Counted from the stretch's first letter, positions 1 through 13,400 are shown. The stretch is DNA of 64,000 nucleotides from Adineta ricciae (GCA_905250025.1 CAJNOJ010000250.1:62001-126000), one strand, 5' to 3'. Program-made: numbers and translations. Notes: generated by a model from the letters alone, not told the origin.

Positions 1-2341
1 TCGGTGTTCAAAGCGAATTGACAACCGATTTCGGAATATTTCGGACGAGATTTTCTACTGAATAAGCCGCTCGCTTTTGTTTGTGTTGATTGAGAAAAAT
101 GTTTTTGTCGTATATAGATGCATGTTTGCTGAATCGTTTCGAACAATAATCGATCAAGCAATGTTGTATGAGTGAGTTTGTCCAAAGTAAAATAGGGCGC
201 TATGAGTAAACCTCGGACGGATTGAAAATCTAAATAGTAAAATATGGTTGAATAAGCACCAGGATGTAATCGATAAGTTGAGAGATTCAATTGCAGATTT
301 TTATTCGGTTGCGCATCATCGAGAGACAATGTGGAAGATCGAAATGATTGTCGACTACTTTTATATAATTCATCTTGTGATTCAGGTTGACTGACTAATT
401 GTGTGACTCGAGCATCAGTTACAGATGGATCATGCTGGTGAGAAGATGCAATGGATGTCGTGTCGTAAATGTTGACATCAGTTGTAGTGGGTTTAGTAGA
501 TTGATTAAAGCCTGAAAAGCAATATAAGAAGGGCAATCACGCATAATTGCAATAGATTGACCTTTTCACATACCTCCTATTAATGGTAATGAAATAGTTC
601 GTTTTAGTTGTTTTTTCAAAAATGCTGAAGGCGATGAGAGATGCCATGGCGATGCATTTCCTAATAGTTTCGGAATGATTGAATATATATCATTTAAAGT
701 TAACTTTATCTGTTGAATTATTCCATGATCAGGTGATATACTAGAACAAAAGATATGAAAGTCAAAACTAGGAGAATTATCTTCAGTTTCATTTACTTGA
801 AATCATGTCTCTCATATTCTGTTTCAATAATCACAGCTAGCGTTAGTTCGCCATGAGTACAGACTACTAGGAAATATCGAGATTTTGATTCAGAAGTCGT
901 CGGATAAATTTCCTTGAATAATAATAATTGTCCTGTTTCGCAAGGAAACTGTGCTACATTCAAATGTCCATAGTGAAGAAGGAAACGATAGATATCACTT
1001 GTTAATTCATTCGATAAATGACTGATCAACAGATAACTACGATGAAATAAGATCGAACCATTGAGGAAAAAAGATCGACGATAACGATTTATGATTACAT
1101 CATCTTCATTTGGACATTCATTGAAACGTTGACATTCTAGTTGGTTCAGTAAACAATCGATGTTTATTAGTAATTGTTGGTTGTTCAACATTAAAGTTGG
1201 ACATGTTCCATTGTTACCGAATTGTGCAGGTAAAAATTCATCGATTAAACGAAGATTTTTCAATACTGGAGATGAATTTGCTGATGATGACAGAAGATGA
1301 TTTAATCGATAGAAAAATATATCAAAAAAGTATTGAATCGATTCGGTATACATGAACAACCCATCGTAAATCGAACCAAATAAGAAGTTTATCAAACGGA
1401 TCATTTGTCCAGTGTGTTGCTCAAGTAAACAAATATGTAGATTTTCGATCGGAGGATAAATAATTATCAGATAGTAAACATTATCATCACTTGCAATACA
1501 TACGGGCACAAGTTGTTCGGATAATTTGATAGATACACTAAAATTACACAGGGATTGTTGATGTTATTGTCATTCTGTGTATTTACCTGCGAAGTAGACT
1601 ATCCTGTTCATTCATATCATGCATAACTTGTAATAGTGTCGGAAAAACACATCCGACGGCAAAGAAAATATCTTTTTGCGAAGGATGTTGAAATAATAAT
1701 TCGAAGCCTTCATTTGGCTTCTTTTGATAATAAAGTATCGAGTGTATGCATTCGATTTGTTCCGGTAGAGACAGTTTTTTTTCTTCGACTGGTGACAAAA
1801 TGGTCGGTGGTGGTGGCAACAAGGAAAATTTCGAATTGAAAATTTCGGGATGACGAACGGTGAGACGTACTTTGCGAGTAGAAGAATATTTCGATAAAAT
1901 ATCGTTGAGATTCAAGCAATCCACACGATTGCCATTGATTGCTAACAACCAATCGCCTACCTTAATTCGACGATGGCGTCGTTCGATCACTCCACGTACA
2001 ATGACAGGTTGTTCACTAGCAGACGACGATGATGCTGATAGATTCGTGTCAGGATATAGGCCAAGTACGACTTCACATAGACTCGTGTGAATCGATGGAT
2101 CAAATGAAGATGCTGGCCGACAGCGAATATGTACATGTTCAATAGTTGATAGATCTTGTCGGTATGATAATTGCGCAAAAGATGTTTCAAAATCAATGAT
2201 ATCATTGTTGATTGTTTGATCAGTCGAAAAGGGAATTTGATATTCGAGTGAGTTTATACTAGATACATCAGTTAAAAGAGATCCTAAACGGTGAAATACA
2301 CCTGATCTGGAGAGCACTGTTGGTTGAGCATAGGTGGACAT
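1..2341 (-). CDS. INTU: Protein inturned (CPLANE complex), 3'-truncated by window edge
   Basis: Planar-polarity effector that works with fuzzy and wdpcp at the ciliary base. Exons on the minus strand: 2341-1587, 1537-797, 740-574, 511-1 (open to the edge); all junctions are GT-AG and in phase, about 724 codons visible. A PDZ domain lies near residues 85-163 (VIERRHRRIKVGDWLLAING). It is followed by longin-like segments typical of inturned/fuzzy: a VFPTLLQVMHD block, then IYDGLFMYTESIQYFFDIFF, which resembles the vertebrate INTU region around 'FMYGSLDSAF'. Exon 4 carries SVRGLLIAPYFTLDKL, like the INTU 'SVRGVFIAP' block. Start ATG at 2339-2341 is the first in the open frame. The C-terminus is outside the window. 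Family assignment rests on PDZ plus the order of conserved blocks recalled from the human protein. Confidence 0.85.
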
Positions 2342-3312
2342 TTCGTTCGAGTCGTTCGCTCAATGATTCAATCTCAATTTCTTCTTTCTCTTTGTACTAC
2401 TCATCAATGTTACCGTTGTCTTGGTGACTACTAAGCTCGACAAATTATAGAGACAGAACAGATGTCACTATTGTCTTGGTCAGTGTCATGTTTCTTTCGT
2501 TATATGAATTAAGCGTTCAAATTTGATCTACATTTCTTACGCAAAGACATCTGGAATGACGAATATGTAACTGACTGCGTAATTATCGACATGTCATATT
2601 AATTTTATTTATTCACAAGGTTTATGGCCAATGTAATTGATAACTGTCGTTGATATGAACATTTTAAAAAAATTATATTCAGACTGAAGTATATTACGAA
2701 AGATAGACATCTAATGTAGTCACTTGTTGACTGTATCGTCTATTAATCTGTCATAAACGCAAAATAATATAAAATTCTTTCGTGTTCAAGTGAACCTAAC
2801 CGATTTCTTCGATATTTATCATCTCGATAAAGTAAAAGGGTCGATATGTGATATTACTGGAAATGAAACCACTAATTCAATCATTGGCCATGGCATTCTT
2901 ATTTTTATCTTTCTTCTGAAAGTTTTAATGGACTAATTTTCCTTCGTTTGACCTAATGAATGCTGTTCGCCTTCTTACAATAGTCTCAGGGTTGTGAACA
3001 CATAACCTTCATTAAATATCAATACGAACGACGCGACGATATTAGAGACAATTTCTCATTCTTCTCTTCTTATTTGTTTTATTCAGACTTCGAATATTTT
3101 TTTGATTGATCATTTTTTCAAACGAACGGAAAACGTCCAAGGATACTTTAATGTTATGAAATTAACGTGTTATGTTTATATGCATGTTCAATGTCATTCA
3201 TGCTTGATTGAACATTTTTTATCTTAATGACAGACATATAAATTGGCGATCATTACTTGTCTTTCTATCTGAAAATTCATTTCTATCTTATTTTTACCAT
3301 CCATCGGAAACG
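2342..3312. other. Intergenic spacer between two divergent genes
   Basis: AT-rich sequence between the inturned start and the EF-hand gene start. It must hold the promoters of both, but I see no clear TATA box, repeat or coding frame. Confidence 0.6.
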
Positions 3313-4975
3313 ATGGCAAAATTTGATGCAGCCAAAGCGATCTTCACGCGAGTTGATGTCAATCAAGATGGAAAGTATGGATTTTTATTTTGCTTATATG
3401 AAATATTTTTGAAATGTTTGACTTAGAATCGATCGAGATGAATTTCAAAATTGGCTTTCAGCCAGTGCCTTGACGTCTCCTTCATCGTCACAAGACACAT
3501 CGATCAATGGAATCGTTGTGAACAATGATTCTGATGACAAAACTAAACTAAGTGAATATGACGCGAGTTCACAAAATGTTGCCGATTCGACTGCTGGTAG
3601 AAACAACAATAAGAATGTATATACAGCTTCAGTAACAGTAGGGACTAATGAACGAGCCAGTAAGGCAACGATTGAAACTAGTAGTACACAAGAAACAAAT
3701 GAATATCTTACACGTATGTCAACGGGTGTCTACAATGATCCAAATCCAGAAATTATTCGACGAGCAGCACCTGAAGGACCCATAGTTTATCAACAAAAGA
3801 TTTTTGTTCGATTTTTACAACCGCCACCCGTTCCACCACCAGGCGTAATTGAATTGAAACTACATAAGAAACAATACAAAAATATATCGTATTTTAGCCG
3901 CTGATTATCAAAGAAGTACGCCCACAACAGCCACCTCCACCCCCACCGTTAATCGTCCGACAACGTGCACCTCCGCTTCCAGCACCGCCTCCATTGATCT
4001 TGCGCGAGCGTCCACCAGAGATACCTGCATCTGTAGGTAGCGAAACAGGTAAATGAGCCAATACCAAACAGACTCTTCAGTGATCTTCATTGATTTCTAG
4101 TTGTACGTCATCTCAAACCTTTACCTATTCCACCTCGATCTGTGGTTATCGAGCGTCTTCCACCAGCACCACAGAAACCACGTAAACGAAATGAACTGCT
4201 ACTTTTTGGACAAATAGCTGCTTATCTTTTCATTTTCAGGCGATATTATCATTGAACGATGGATTCCTTATGGACCGTTTGGCAAGCGCCGTACGATCGT
4301 TCAACGCGCACCTCCTCCGATTCAATATCCGCAACCACGTAATATCATCGTAATTTATGATGATGTACAAACGCGTGTAGTTCGCCGATTTGAACGACTT
4401 GGTGTAACTCGAGAAGATCCTCAGGCCTATGTTGCTCGCTATGGGGCAAGTCTTTTAGATGCCAGTCAACTTATTCAGCAAGCACGCAATGCTGGTGTTG
4501 TTGAAGATTTAGTAATTTTTGAAATATTAAAAAAATTCTTGTAGTTAATCATTGGAACTTCTAACTGTTTCAGTCTCCTCCAGCAGCAACATCTTCGACT
4601 CAATTTACTTCATCTGCTGTATTGGCGGCAGATACAAATGAAATTGCCACAGTGGCTGGTCGTTTTCCTAATGTGACACAAGCTCAACGCTTTTCATCAT
4701 TATCGCCATCAACTTCCAATACTTTCGATGGACTTCAAGTAGTTGGCGATCTCGAAGCAAATATCTACAACTTGGACGCCAGTACAAACGTTAGTCCAAG
4801 CTACGCATCATCTTTATCATCGAATTTCGTTAATGAAAGTGCTTTGTCTGAGAGCGTTGGTATTGGTAGCAATCGATTAGACACAGCTGCAGCTAGATTT
4901 GCTGTTGCTGACACTAATCGTGACGGACGATTAAATCGAACGGAATTTCAACGATATCTTCAAGGTGGAATTTAA
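3313..4975 (+). CDS. EF-hand protein with proline-rich and conserved 'IIERW' core, 461 aa
   Basis: Exons 3313-3374, 3427-3844, 3898-4048, 4101-4181, 4240-4511, 4574-4975; phases agree throughout. One EF-hand loop at the N-terminus is split by intron 1 (DVNQDGK then IDRDE). A second lies at the extreme C-terminus (DTNRDGRLNRTE). Between them come a Ser/Thr-rich stretch, a proline-rich block with repeated LIVRQRAPP / LILRERPPE units, and a core: VVIERLPPAP, DIIIERWIPYGP, RRTIVQRAPPP, then NIIVIYDD...LGVTREDPQAYVARYG. From memory, that core resembles uncharacterised cytoskeletal/alveolin-like proteins of ciliates, dinoflagellates and oomycetes. Function unknown; a calcium-sensing structural protein is a guess. 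No signal peptide or membrane segment. Its 3' end faces the FGD gene 104 bp away. Confidence 0.72.
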
Positions 4976-5079
4976 AAACAATGCCTTTTCCCTTAATTAG
5001 AGACGTATCTTTTTTTAAGATAAAAGATAATGAAATTAAACTATATATAGACACTACAGTAAAATAGATCCAAAAATTT

Positions 5080-7693
5080 TTAATTAGCAACTATTCCACT
5101 GTCAGCTGAATGACGTTTTCGCTCGTACCACGTCGGCACTGTTGCAGAGCGTGCTAATTGTATTGCTTCATACCACAGTTTAACATAAAACGAAGATATA
5201 TTGTTAGAATCCATCTTACTCTTATTAATTTGATCATTTTCGATCATCGTAAGTTGATGATTTGGTCTTAAAGCAAATCTGTACACTTTCTCATTGTGAT
5301 TCAATATCAATGTGCAAGTTTCCTCATTCTTTGACATCTCAGAAAGTTCAGTGAGATTGATTGAAAATTCTTCGACCTGATCTAATTTTGCATCATAGAT
5401 ATAGAGATAATGATCTTCTTGTAAATCAATCCAAACAATAACACTTGTTGGCACATTTTCAAAATCGCCGAAAAGAATCGTTCGATCGGGATCACGAAGT
5501 CGTTTTGTTGGCGACACGGTATTTTTCGTTGTGCCAGTCGCATAAGTAAAACATGTATCGCAGACGCGTGCCGGACCTTTGCTAGCACAATATTTCAAAA
5601 CGAGTTTCTTGGTCGAACAGGATGCACAAATACATCGTCCACATGAACGACAATGATGACGGGAAGGTATCAATGTAAAACCAAAACGCTCATGGCATAT
5701 TTGACAACGTTTTACGTCATTATCATTCACCCAAATAGGCGCACGCATACCGAACTCTTCTTGACTGGAGGAATACGAAACTAGAAGAATGAAATAATGA
5801 TACTCGAGTTATTCGAAAATGATTTATACTTTACCTGGAAGCATCCGACTTCTTTTGAGCAGTTTTTCGCTTGCTTTCGTTATGTAACCGATCCATTTTT
5901 GTCTGTTAGGCTCTTTATCGGTGAGAAACTCATAACATTTTTCGATAGCTTTCACCCGAAAAGGATAAATGGTCACATTCAAATAGCGTTGATTGATGGG
6001 ATTCAATGTATTTGATACTACTTGTTCGGGCTCCAGAATATCAATTGTTAAGTTTTCCAGTGATAAATGTCGTTTGAATTCAAGTTTCTCGCCTGATTCT
6101 TCGCAAACAAGCAAAGATTTCGAGAATAGAAGTAGATAGCATTGGTCAACACCTATTCGCCGACGTGGAGATCGCCGTTTCAGCACGCCATGCCAGAGAA
6201 GTCGTTGTTGTTTGAAGTAATCGAGTTTACTATCGAATCGTGCTTTTAGTTTCCTTATCTGTCTTTCGGACACTGTTAGTTCATCTTCACATCGCACGGC
6301 AATCTGTCGAAGTCCATCGCGTATAGAAGATATATGTTCATATACCGCAGAATTTGCATTTAGACGTTTCAAATGATTGTCCATGAGTAGAATATACCTA
6401 AAATAAAGTGTTCATATGTTTCGATCTTGAAATGTGCGATTTAAAAACAAGTTTCAATATCACTAATGACTCACCCCAATAAACGTTGATTAGCACAATT
6501 TAGTTCTGTAAGTGGGTATAAATTTCCCAGATACACTTGACATTGTAGCATTGCTCGGTCTAAGAAAGAACCAGGTTTACACAAATCACTTAGTTTTCGC
6601 TGATTTTCCTCGTATGTTAAATAATATGTTTTATATAAACTTTCGATTGTCTGGTAATTGTGCTCTAGAACAGACCATAGGTAATCCGCGTAATTGCTCG
6701 ATCTGTATCGTTCAAAATGTGGTAGAATGGCTCGAAGATGAAACTTGTATATTTGTTTTAATATAATCTTCAATGGTCTGTATACATTCTTGAATCGCCG
6801 TAGGAACGTCTTTTCTTCCATACAGATTTCTTCAATTTTCCTCGGAACAACGTAGCAGAGAACATGCAGTTTTTCAATATAAGTTCGTTCAGTTGCATAT
6901 ACTTCATTATAACTTTCTTTAGGGATGTTCTCCTAGATAAATATCATATTACATGTTTTGCGATGGCGATAAAGAGTAACACGAACCTTTTCTTTTATAC
7001 AATCTTCATCTTCGTCACAGGAAGACAGATCCGAAGGATCATCGATTGAACTCAACGATTTATCAAAATCATCATTGGTATTATCCTTGTGAGAAAGTAC
7101 ATATGAAGGCTGTGGTTCTGATTGGATTGGATTACAGCTATCGGCGAGATGACTATCCGGCGAATCCTTGAAAATAAAACAAAATTTTGATGGAACAGCT
7201 TCGTAATCGATAATCATAGTTACAGGACTCTTAATTGTTTGCGTATCGGATTCTACTGAACATTGTTTCATCAACGACGTTGGCGAAGTTCTACCCGCTG
7301 GTGTTTTAGTTGCTGACTTTTTAGAAAAATCTAATATTCCTGTAGAAGGCAAATGCTTAACGATAGGCTTTGGTTTAATTATCGGGGGTTGAACTAAAAT
7401 CAACGAGACTTGTGCAATTCCAATCTTGTGATCGATAAAAACATACTGTTGTCCTTAGAATTTCGTATCTCAATTTGTTTGACTAATTCAGTGACATCAA
7501 TTCTAGGTTGTGTTATTGTCATAGATTCATCAGCAGATGTTAAAGACAGTGTTCGGTTGCGTTTGACCACTCTTTGCAGTACTGGCTCATGCGTAATTTC
7601 AGCTTGTATTCGTATAGGTTGCATTGTTCGATATCGAGCGTAAGTTAACGGTGGTGGACGATGATGAAATTCTCTGGAGCGTTCGTCAGACAT
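5080..7693 (-). CDS. FYVE, RhoGEF and PH domain protein (FGD family), 791 aa
   Basis: Guanine-nucleotide exchange factor for Rho/Cdc42-type GTPases that binds phosphoinositide membranes. Exons: 7693-7447, 7393-6987, 6932-6475, 6397-5835, 5780-5080. Order of parts: low-complexity N-terminus (1-215); DH domain about 225-405, opening with the typical YNEVYATERTYIEKLHVL; PH domain about 430-545; FYVE zinc finger about 572-640; C-terminal PH domain about 655-765. The FYVE finger has WVND, SRHHCRSCGR and ARVCDTCF, i.e. the WxxD, (R)HHCR and RVC signatures. The DH-PH-FYVE-PH order is specific to FGD1-6. I cannot say which paralogue. Start is the first ATG of the exon, preceded by a short purine-rich leader. 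Confidence 0.9.
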
Positions 7694-8118
7694 ATTCTTC
7701 TTGAATATTGTCGTGCGAAGAGAAACAAGAGAATGAAATGACGATGAGTATAAAAGTATACTTTGTATCCTCTGCGAAATGTTTGCTATATAATAATAGT
7801 CTTAACAGATAAGTGTTTGGGGATGACGCATTGCGAAAGAATAAAATGGCAAATACATGACTTCAGGTGTACCATAATGCCGCTATCTACTCCTGTGCGG
7901 ATTTTATCAGTTATTTCGATGAAAAAGATTTTTCATTTTTTATTACTTCACAAAACAAAAAAAAGAAATGTGCCGACATCGAAAGATAATATTTAAACAA
8001 AGAAATTAATATTTATATTAAAACCTAGAAATATCAGTGTACACACATATAAAAGCAAACATTTTCTGACTCTTGACGTGAAAATATTTTCAAAACAGTT
8101 TTTTCGTCACTCTTAGAA
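7694..8118. other. Intergenic spacer
   Basis: Lies between the FGD gene start and the MAX stop. It contains only short unsupported reading frames on both strands. Confidence 0.55.
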
Positions 8119-9393
8119 TTAAGAAGATGAATTTTCGTTTGTTAGTAAATTTATCGTTGTTTGAATCCCATTAAAATCCAAATCATGGTTAACTCGTTGC
8201 TGTTCTTGTTGATGGTTCTGAATTTGTCGGGTATATTGGCTAGTTTCTTTGACACGTTCGAGTAGGCGTACTGAAAAGAGACAAGAATTAAAGATATATC
8301 AGAAAAACATCTTCGTTTTACCTTGCAGTTCAATAGCCGCATTTTGTCGTTTTAGTTCATCGATACTCGTTTGATTACGCTGGTTTTTGCTCTTTATAGT
8401 ACGAATGTATTCAGTTGCTGATTTGAGAACGTGAGCACGAGATGCCTGAAATCATTCGAATAGGATTCAAAAGCTCAGTCTGTGTGAATCGTCTGACACA
8501 CGGACAATTCGTCGCCTATGTATACTATAATGAATACGAAAACTACACTTTCGTCAATGATCCTTTTGGTAATGTGAAACGAAACCTAGTGTTCTTTTGA
8601 TATTTCTAACAAAAAATCTGAACAAATTTGAAACGATATAAGATACGATATTATCAAAGAGCCAAAAAGTAAAACATTATTTTATCGCGCATCAAGCAAA
8701 GTTCGATTTTCTTTGACTTATTAAACGGTTGTCAGCATTATTGATCACATAAAAGTTCAACTAGTCTTTGACTCTGAGAAACTAATCCACGAACATGTTC
8801 ATGGGTTTTGTAATAGTTTATTTAATAAATATTCATTTTCTTTCAAATTTTGTGTTGACTTTTATTACTGGCACTAGAGAAGTTTTTCTTATGAAATCGC
8901 GATCATCTCTCAATTATCATTTTTCCGATAGACCAACTTTTCAGCAAGTATTGCTACTCCATTGTATAATACTACAATACGAATAGTTGTCGTTACTATC
9001 TATTAAGTGTTCGAAATTCCTTACGTAGAGCGTCTTTTATGAAAAACTAACCATACACCCTCACCCTCACCCTGTATATTTTCGTAATCTTGTTACAATC
9101 AATTAATTCAGCGATGAATTGTCCGTCCACGGAATCAAATCGTTTTCAGAGAACATTACCTTTTCTCCTTTGAGTGATGGAATTACATCACGTAGATCAC
9201 CGAAACTGCCTTTGATATGATCACGTCGCTTTCTTTCTAAAGCGTTATGGTGTGCTCGTCGTTCTGCTTGATTCGGCCCGTTGTTTCGCGCATGCATTGC
9301 CATTTCAATATCTTCACTATCCATGTCATCGATGCTTATGTGAGTACCGTTCAAATGATCATGAAACTGATCAAGATCTAAATCTAGAGACAT
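8119..9393 (-). CDS. MAX: MAX, bHLH-zipper partner of Myc, 169 aa
   Basis: Obligate dimer partner of Myc/Mxd factors, binding E-boxes in the nucleus. Exons 9393-9160, 8445-8322, 8270-8119. After an acidic leader the basic region reads [19 protein letters not shown], nearly identical to vertebrate MAX, then helix 1 and loop ([16 protein letters not shown]). Exon 2 supplies [18 protein letters not shown] and the start of the leucine zipper; exon 3 finishes it. Intron positions after GEK and after the LQ of the zipper match those I recall for vertebrate MAX. Intron 1 is unusually long here (714 bp). The start ATG lies inside the exon after a possible 5' UTR intron (acceptor near 9398). The KH-protein gene lies just upstream on the same strand, about 60 bp away if its last exon is right. 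Confidence 0.92.
9056..9074. repeat. Three tandem CACCCT-like units inside MAX intron 1
   Basis: The motif ACCCTC is repeated three times within the long first intron of MAX. Too short to be a satellite; no function inferred. Confidence 0.6.
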
Positions 9394-9456
9394 GCTATCT
9401 AGAAAACAGGTAACAAAGTAAACAAAACGATATGAAAGTGACAAGAAAAAGTCAGA

Positions 9457-10485
9457 CTAATCTTCATCTTCGAGAATATCTTCATCATTGGAAATAAAAC
9501 TCTAAAACAAAAGGAGATATGAATAAATTTTTTTTAATGATTCGATAGCTATCATTTGCAATCACTACGCACGTATCTCAAGACGTAACAGTGCTCAGTA
9601 GTGTAGAACGATTAGTGTCCTTCACGTTAAGAGCATAGAAAAAAATGATGGTAAAGGAAGAAAATCAACAACGGTGTAGTACTCATACCGGTTTTATATC
9701 AGATCTATTTTCACGTTCTTGCTGCTTTTGTTCGAAATTTTGGAGTCGTTCTTCGACGAGCGCCTTGAAACAGGCACAAAATATTCGGTACGATTTTCCA
9801 TGATATTCAAATTCATGTCTTACTTTAGCTGCTGCAATTTGTTCACTGGTGCCTGATATAATGAGCCGTGAAAAATTTTTCTTTTCGACGTTATCAATAA
9901 TTTTCTTGTCCATATTAAGACGTGCTTTCGAAGTATCCCGAATATTTTTTATGGTCGCACCATTTCGTCCAATCAAATATCCACAAGCATTTTCCGGTAT
10001 GAACATTTCGATGTGTTCATACTGTGGTAAATCTGCAATCATTCGACGTATTTCCACTTCGGCTTCATAGACATGATGTTGTTGACCTCGAATGATCAAG
10101 ATTCGATAGTTATCATCCAAACTTTTTTCATCATCTTTAGCAAATACACAACGAACAGAAAACTGTTGTTGAAACTGAAACAAACGAAAGAAGTGTTATC
10201 TTTCGTAATTCAACTTTTTCTTACTCGTTTTATCGCTTCACCACCTTTACCAATTATACTTCCAACGCAATAGACAGGAACTCGTACTTCGAGTACAAGA
10301 TATTCTGAACGATTTGAACGGATCTGTCCTTCTGAAAACAAAGCACACGTGCGTAGATTTTTCCAACGAAAATAAAACTACTGACTTTTCCGATTACTGT
10401 AATACCAACTGATACTACCAATAATAATACAACTGCCAGACACTAATAGACCGTAGAGAAGGCGACGATCAACAGAAGCGAACAT
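9457..10485 (-). CDS. Tudor/KH-type protein with two KH domains and N-terminal membrane anchor (TDRKH-like), 225 aa
   Basis: Exons 10485-10386, 10331-10225, 10174-9824, 9763-9689 and probably 9501-9457. The N-terminus has a hydrophobic helix (LLYGLLVSGSCIIIGSISWYY) followed by basic residues, like the outer-mitochondrial anchor of TDRKH (papi), a piRNA-trimming scaffold. KH1 carries the GKGG loop (VGSIIGKGGEAIKR), split by intron 2. KH2 carries GRNG (CGYLIGRNGATIKNIR) and ends ISGTSEQIAAAK. The next 60 nt (9823-9764) are open but start GTAAGA and end AG, and I treat them as an intron because AAAK then joins to ALVEERL as in TDRKH. No Tudor domain is visible downstream. The last exon (ends SNDEDILEDED) is less certain; without it the frame stops at 9683. 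Confidence 0.72.
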
Positions 10486-13400
10486 TTTTTACTACACGAG
10501 ATGGTTTTTGGTGCGATGAGTCATATGCTCAATTACACAACCGATTAGCGACATCTAAACATACTTGTGATATTTATGATAGTTATTATGTAAAAACTGT
10601 TTTTATATTCATTTAAAAAAGCTTTTGTTATTATTAGATAAAACTTTCGTTGATAAAATCATCCGAGAAATCGATCAATCACTGGGTAGCGTTTTTAGTT
10701 CCACCCGCCTTACCTTGAATATTATAAGAATCGATTTAACGAAACTTCAAGTATGATTCCATTCAAGGATGAAAGTTAATTAACAATGAATATTGTTATC
10801 ACGAGCAAATGTGACCAACAAAAGCTTTGATCCATAAATTGTATAGATTACTAATGCATTTCGATGATCATATATCTAAACTTGTAGGTCATTGTTTCAA
10901 GAAGATATATTAAGAACATTATAAACATTTGTGTTAGTCTCAGCAGGCCTTCGAATCAAACATTGTTCTACCAAGACTATAGACAGTTATACTTAATGTT
11001 ATTCATACCCATTTACAATAACCATAGGAGGTTATGTGAGTTATTTGTATGCGTCTAATTGTAATACACTTTTATACAAATGATTTGAATCTTGACTATG
11101 ACGGAAACGAACTCGGTCATATGATTTAGAATGTTATATAACCATCGTTGATTTATCTTTATTCCATATGGTTAATGTTTACATCCAATCTTCTTCTCGA
11201 TATATCTCATAAACGATTTTTTTACGTCTATATTAGTCTATTTCAGGCAGCTACTTCTTTTTTGGTATTCATATGTCTAATGCATCATGAAAAAATGCAG
11301 CGATGCTTTATCGTTCAGAAATAATCGTTTTATATTAATGTTCGAAAAATCTATTCATATGACAATAAACATTGTTCTTGCCGGATTAGTGCGAACAAGT
11401 TGACCCACGCTCCAAGTAATTGTTCTTACATTCTCTATTGAATTGATATTTATGCACGAAAATCAAATCGGACAGAAAATTTTGTTTTCCATGCGAGAAA
11501 CAACAATAGAGAAATCTATTTAATACGCAAACCTAGCACGATTTCTTCGATCGAGGAAAACAAAATGTTGTTTACGAGAAGCATTGATGCAATTTATAGT
11601 TCACACATTGTCTTGCATATTTACAACTTTACTATTTCAAGAAAAATCAGACACAGACATCGTCATGATTGACTTCGTATCTTACAATTACTTTTTAGCG
11701 TGTCGAGGTTACCCTAAAACCAATGCTTCAGTTTGTCAATCTGTCAAATATGCATTCTCTAATGAAACATTGATAGAGTGCAATCTAAGTAACATCTAGT
11801 AACAATAAGAATTTGTCACGAGAGCGATGGCGTATGTTCGGCCTTCACATAGTCAGATTTTACCTGATAAACCTCGAATATATCTTGTCGAACATCTAAT
11901 TGAAATACTTTCTATGCAAAGACTTGACCTGTGTTAGTTCAAGCTGTTGATACATCTCGGTTGTAGTACCTTGCAATGTCGATTATATTAGTCGAATAAC
12001 AAGATAAGCATCGATCTGTGTAGCATATGAAAAGGAAATAAACAAATGTGATAATGAAATTTTAAGCGCAGTGAAGATGTAACAATGATCTATTAATTAA
12101 ATTACATAGTTTTTGATGCGTTGTTGTTGTTATTTTTCTCGACAGGAATTCATCATTAATCTTTTCTTCTTCGTCTTGTTCTGGATTTGATATGTTCGGT
12201 GAATGTTATTTTGATCTAATAAAATGTATGCCGAGTGTTTTTCGTATTGATGCCCACACATTGACAAGCAACAACATATTGACGATGTTTGACAAATGTC
12301 ATTATGCTGGAAAGTCACTCAGTCAGAGTGATCATAACATTTCTCAATTACTTGTCTTTTGTTCCTCGAACTTTTCGATTATCTCATTTTACATAATGTC
12401 AAACTGATGTGCTTATATGTGATGAGATAATTGCTAATATCAAGAATATTATCACTATTGTTTATTCATCCAGTTCAGCACCCCGTTCGGATTGATTTAT
12501 ATATGCATCGATGAGAGAATTACGGCTACAATGAGTTCATATTGTTCTCTATGTGAAAAAGTTTTCCCGAATAGATTATCGAGTGATTTTCTTTGACCTT
12601 CGACAAGAAGAACGCCTGTTGACATTCATACTTGTATTTGCATAAGTTTTCATTTAAATACAGAATAGACTCATCCATCAGCGTACGACATGTATATTTA
12701 CGTATTCAAATAAATGATTATTTGTATTGATTAAAAACCTAAAATTTATTATATATTTCATTAAAAACAAAACGAACTAATGGAGTGACTTAGCTCTAGA
12801 GTATGGATGAATCGTTAAATGAACATGCGACATGTCGTTAGGTTTGATATATGTGCACGCCCACATGCAATCTTTGGTATGCATCAAGTCAAGGAAAAAC
12901 TGTTATACACCAGAACAAAACAGATATAGAAAAAAAAACGAGTAATAACCTTTTCTTGTTTCGTTGTCTGTTGTGGTACTTCATTATCTTTGGATACTTG
13001 TATCGTTTCATGTATAACTATGCCTTTTTTTGTCTCTCTATCATTCTCATTCATCTGTGCAACCATCTCCAATGATACATATGTATGTACACAGTCGTCA
13101 ACTGTTGATGTCACAATGGAGATGGCTATATAATCGTGTATACAAGCACTAATATCTTCTCTTTATTCTTTTCGTCGTTCTTATTCTTCCTAGCTTCCTT
13201 TTTTTTCATCATTTGCAACAGATTGTACATTCCTGAAAACGAAGCAAATGGTGGATGTGGAATATGATCATAATGTATGAAATCAACTGCCTCCCATATC
13301 AAACATTGTCAAAAATAGAAAATCTTTGTAACATGTAAGTGCTATTAATGTGAATCTAGACAAAGTACATAGAAAAAAAAAAGTTCTCCCTAAGTATACT

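Noticed and set aside
9056-9074. Telomere-like CACCCT repeat
   Set aside because: Only three units, inside an intron, and not the repeat I associate with bdelloid telomeres.
12851-13114. Overlapping open frames on both strands
   Set aside because: Mutually antisense, compositionally simple, no features.
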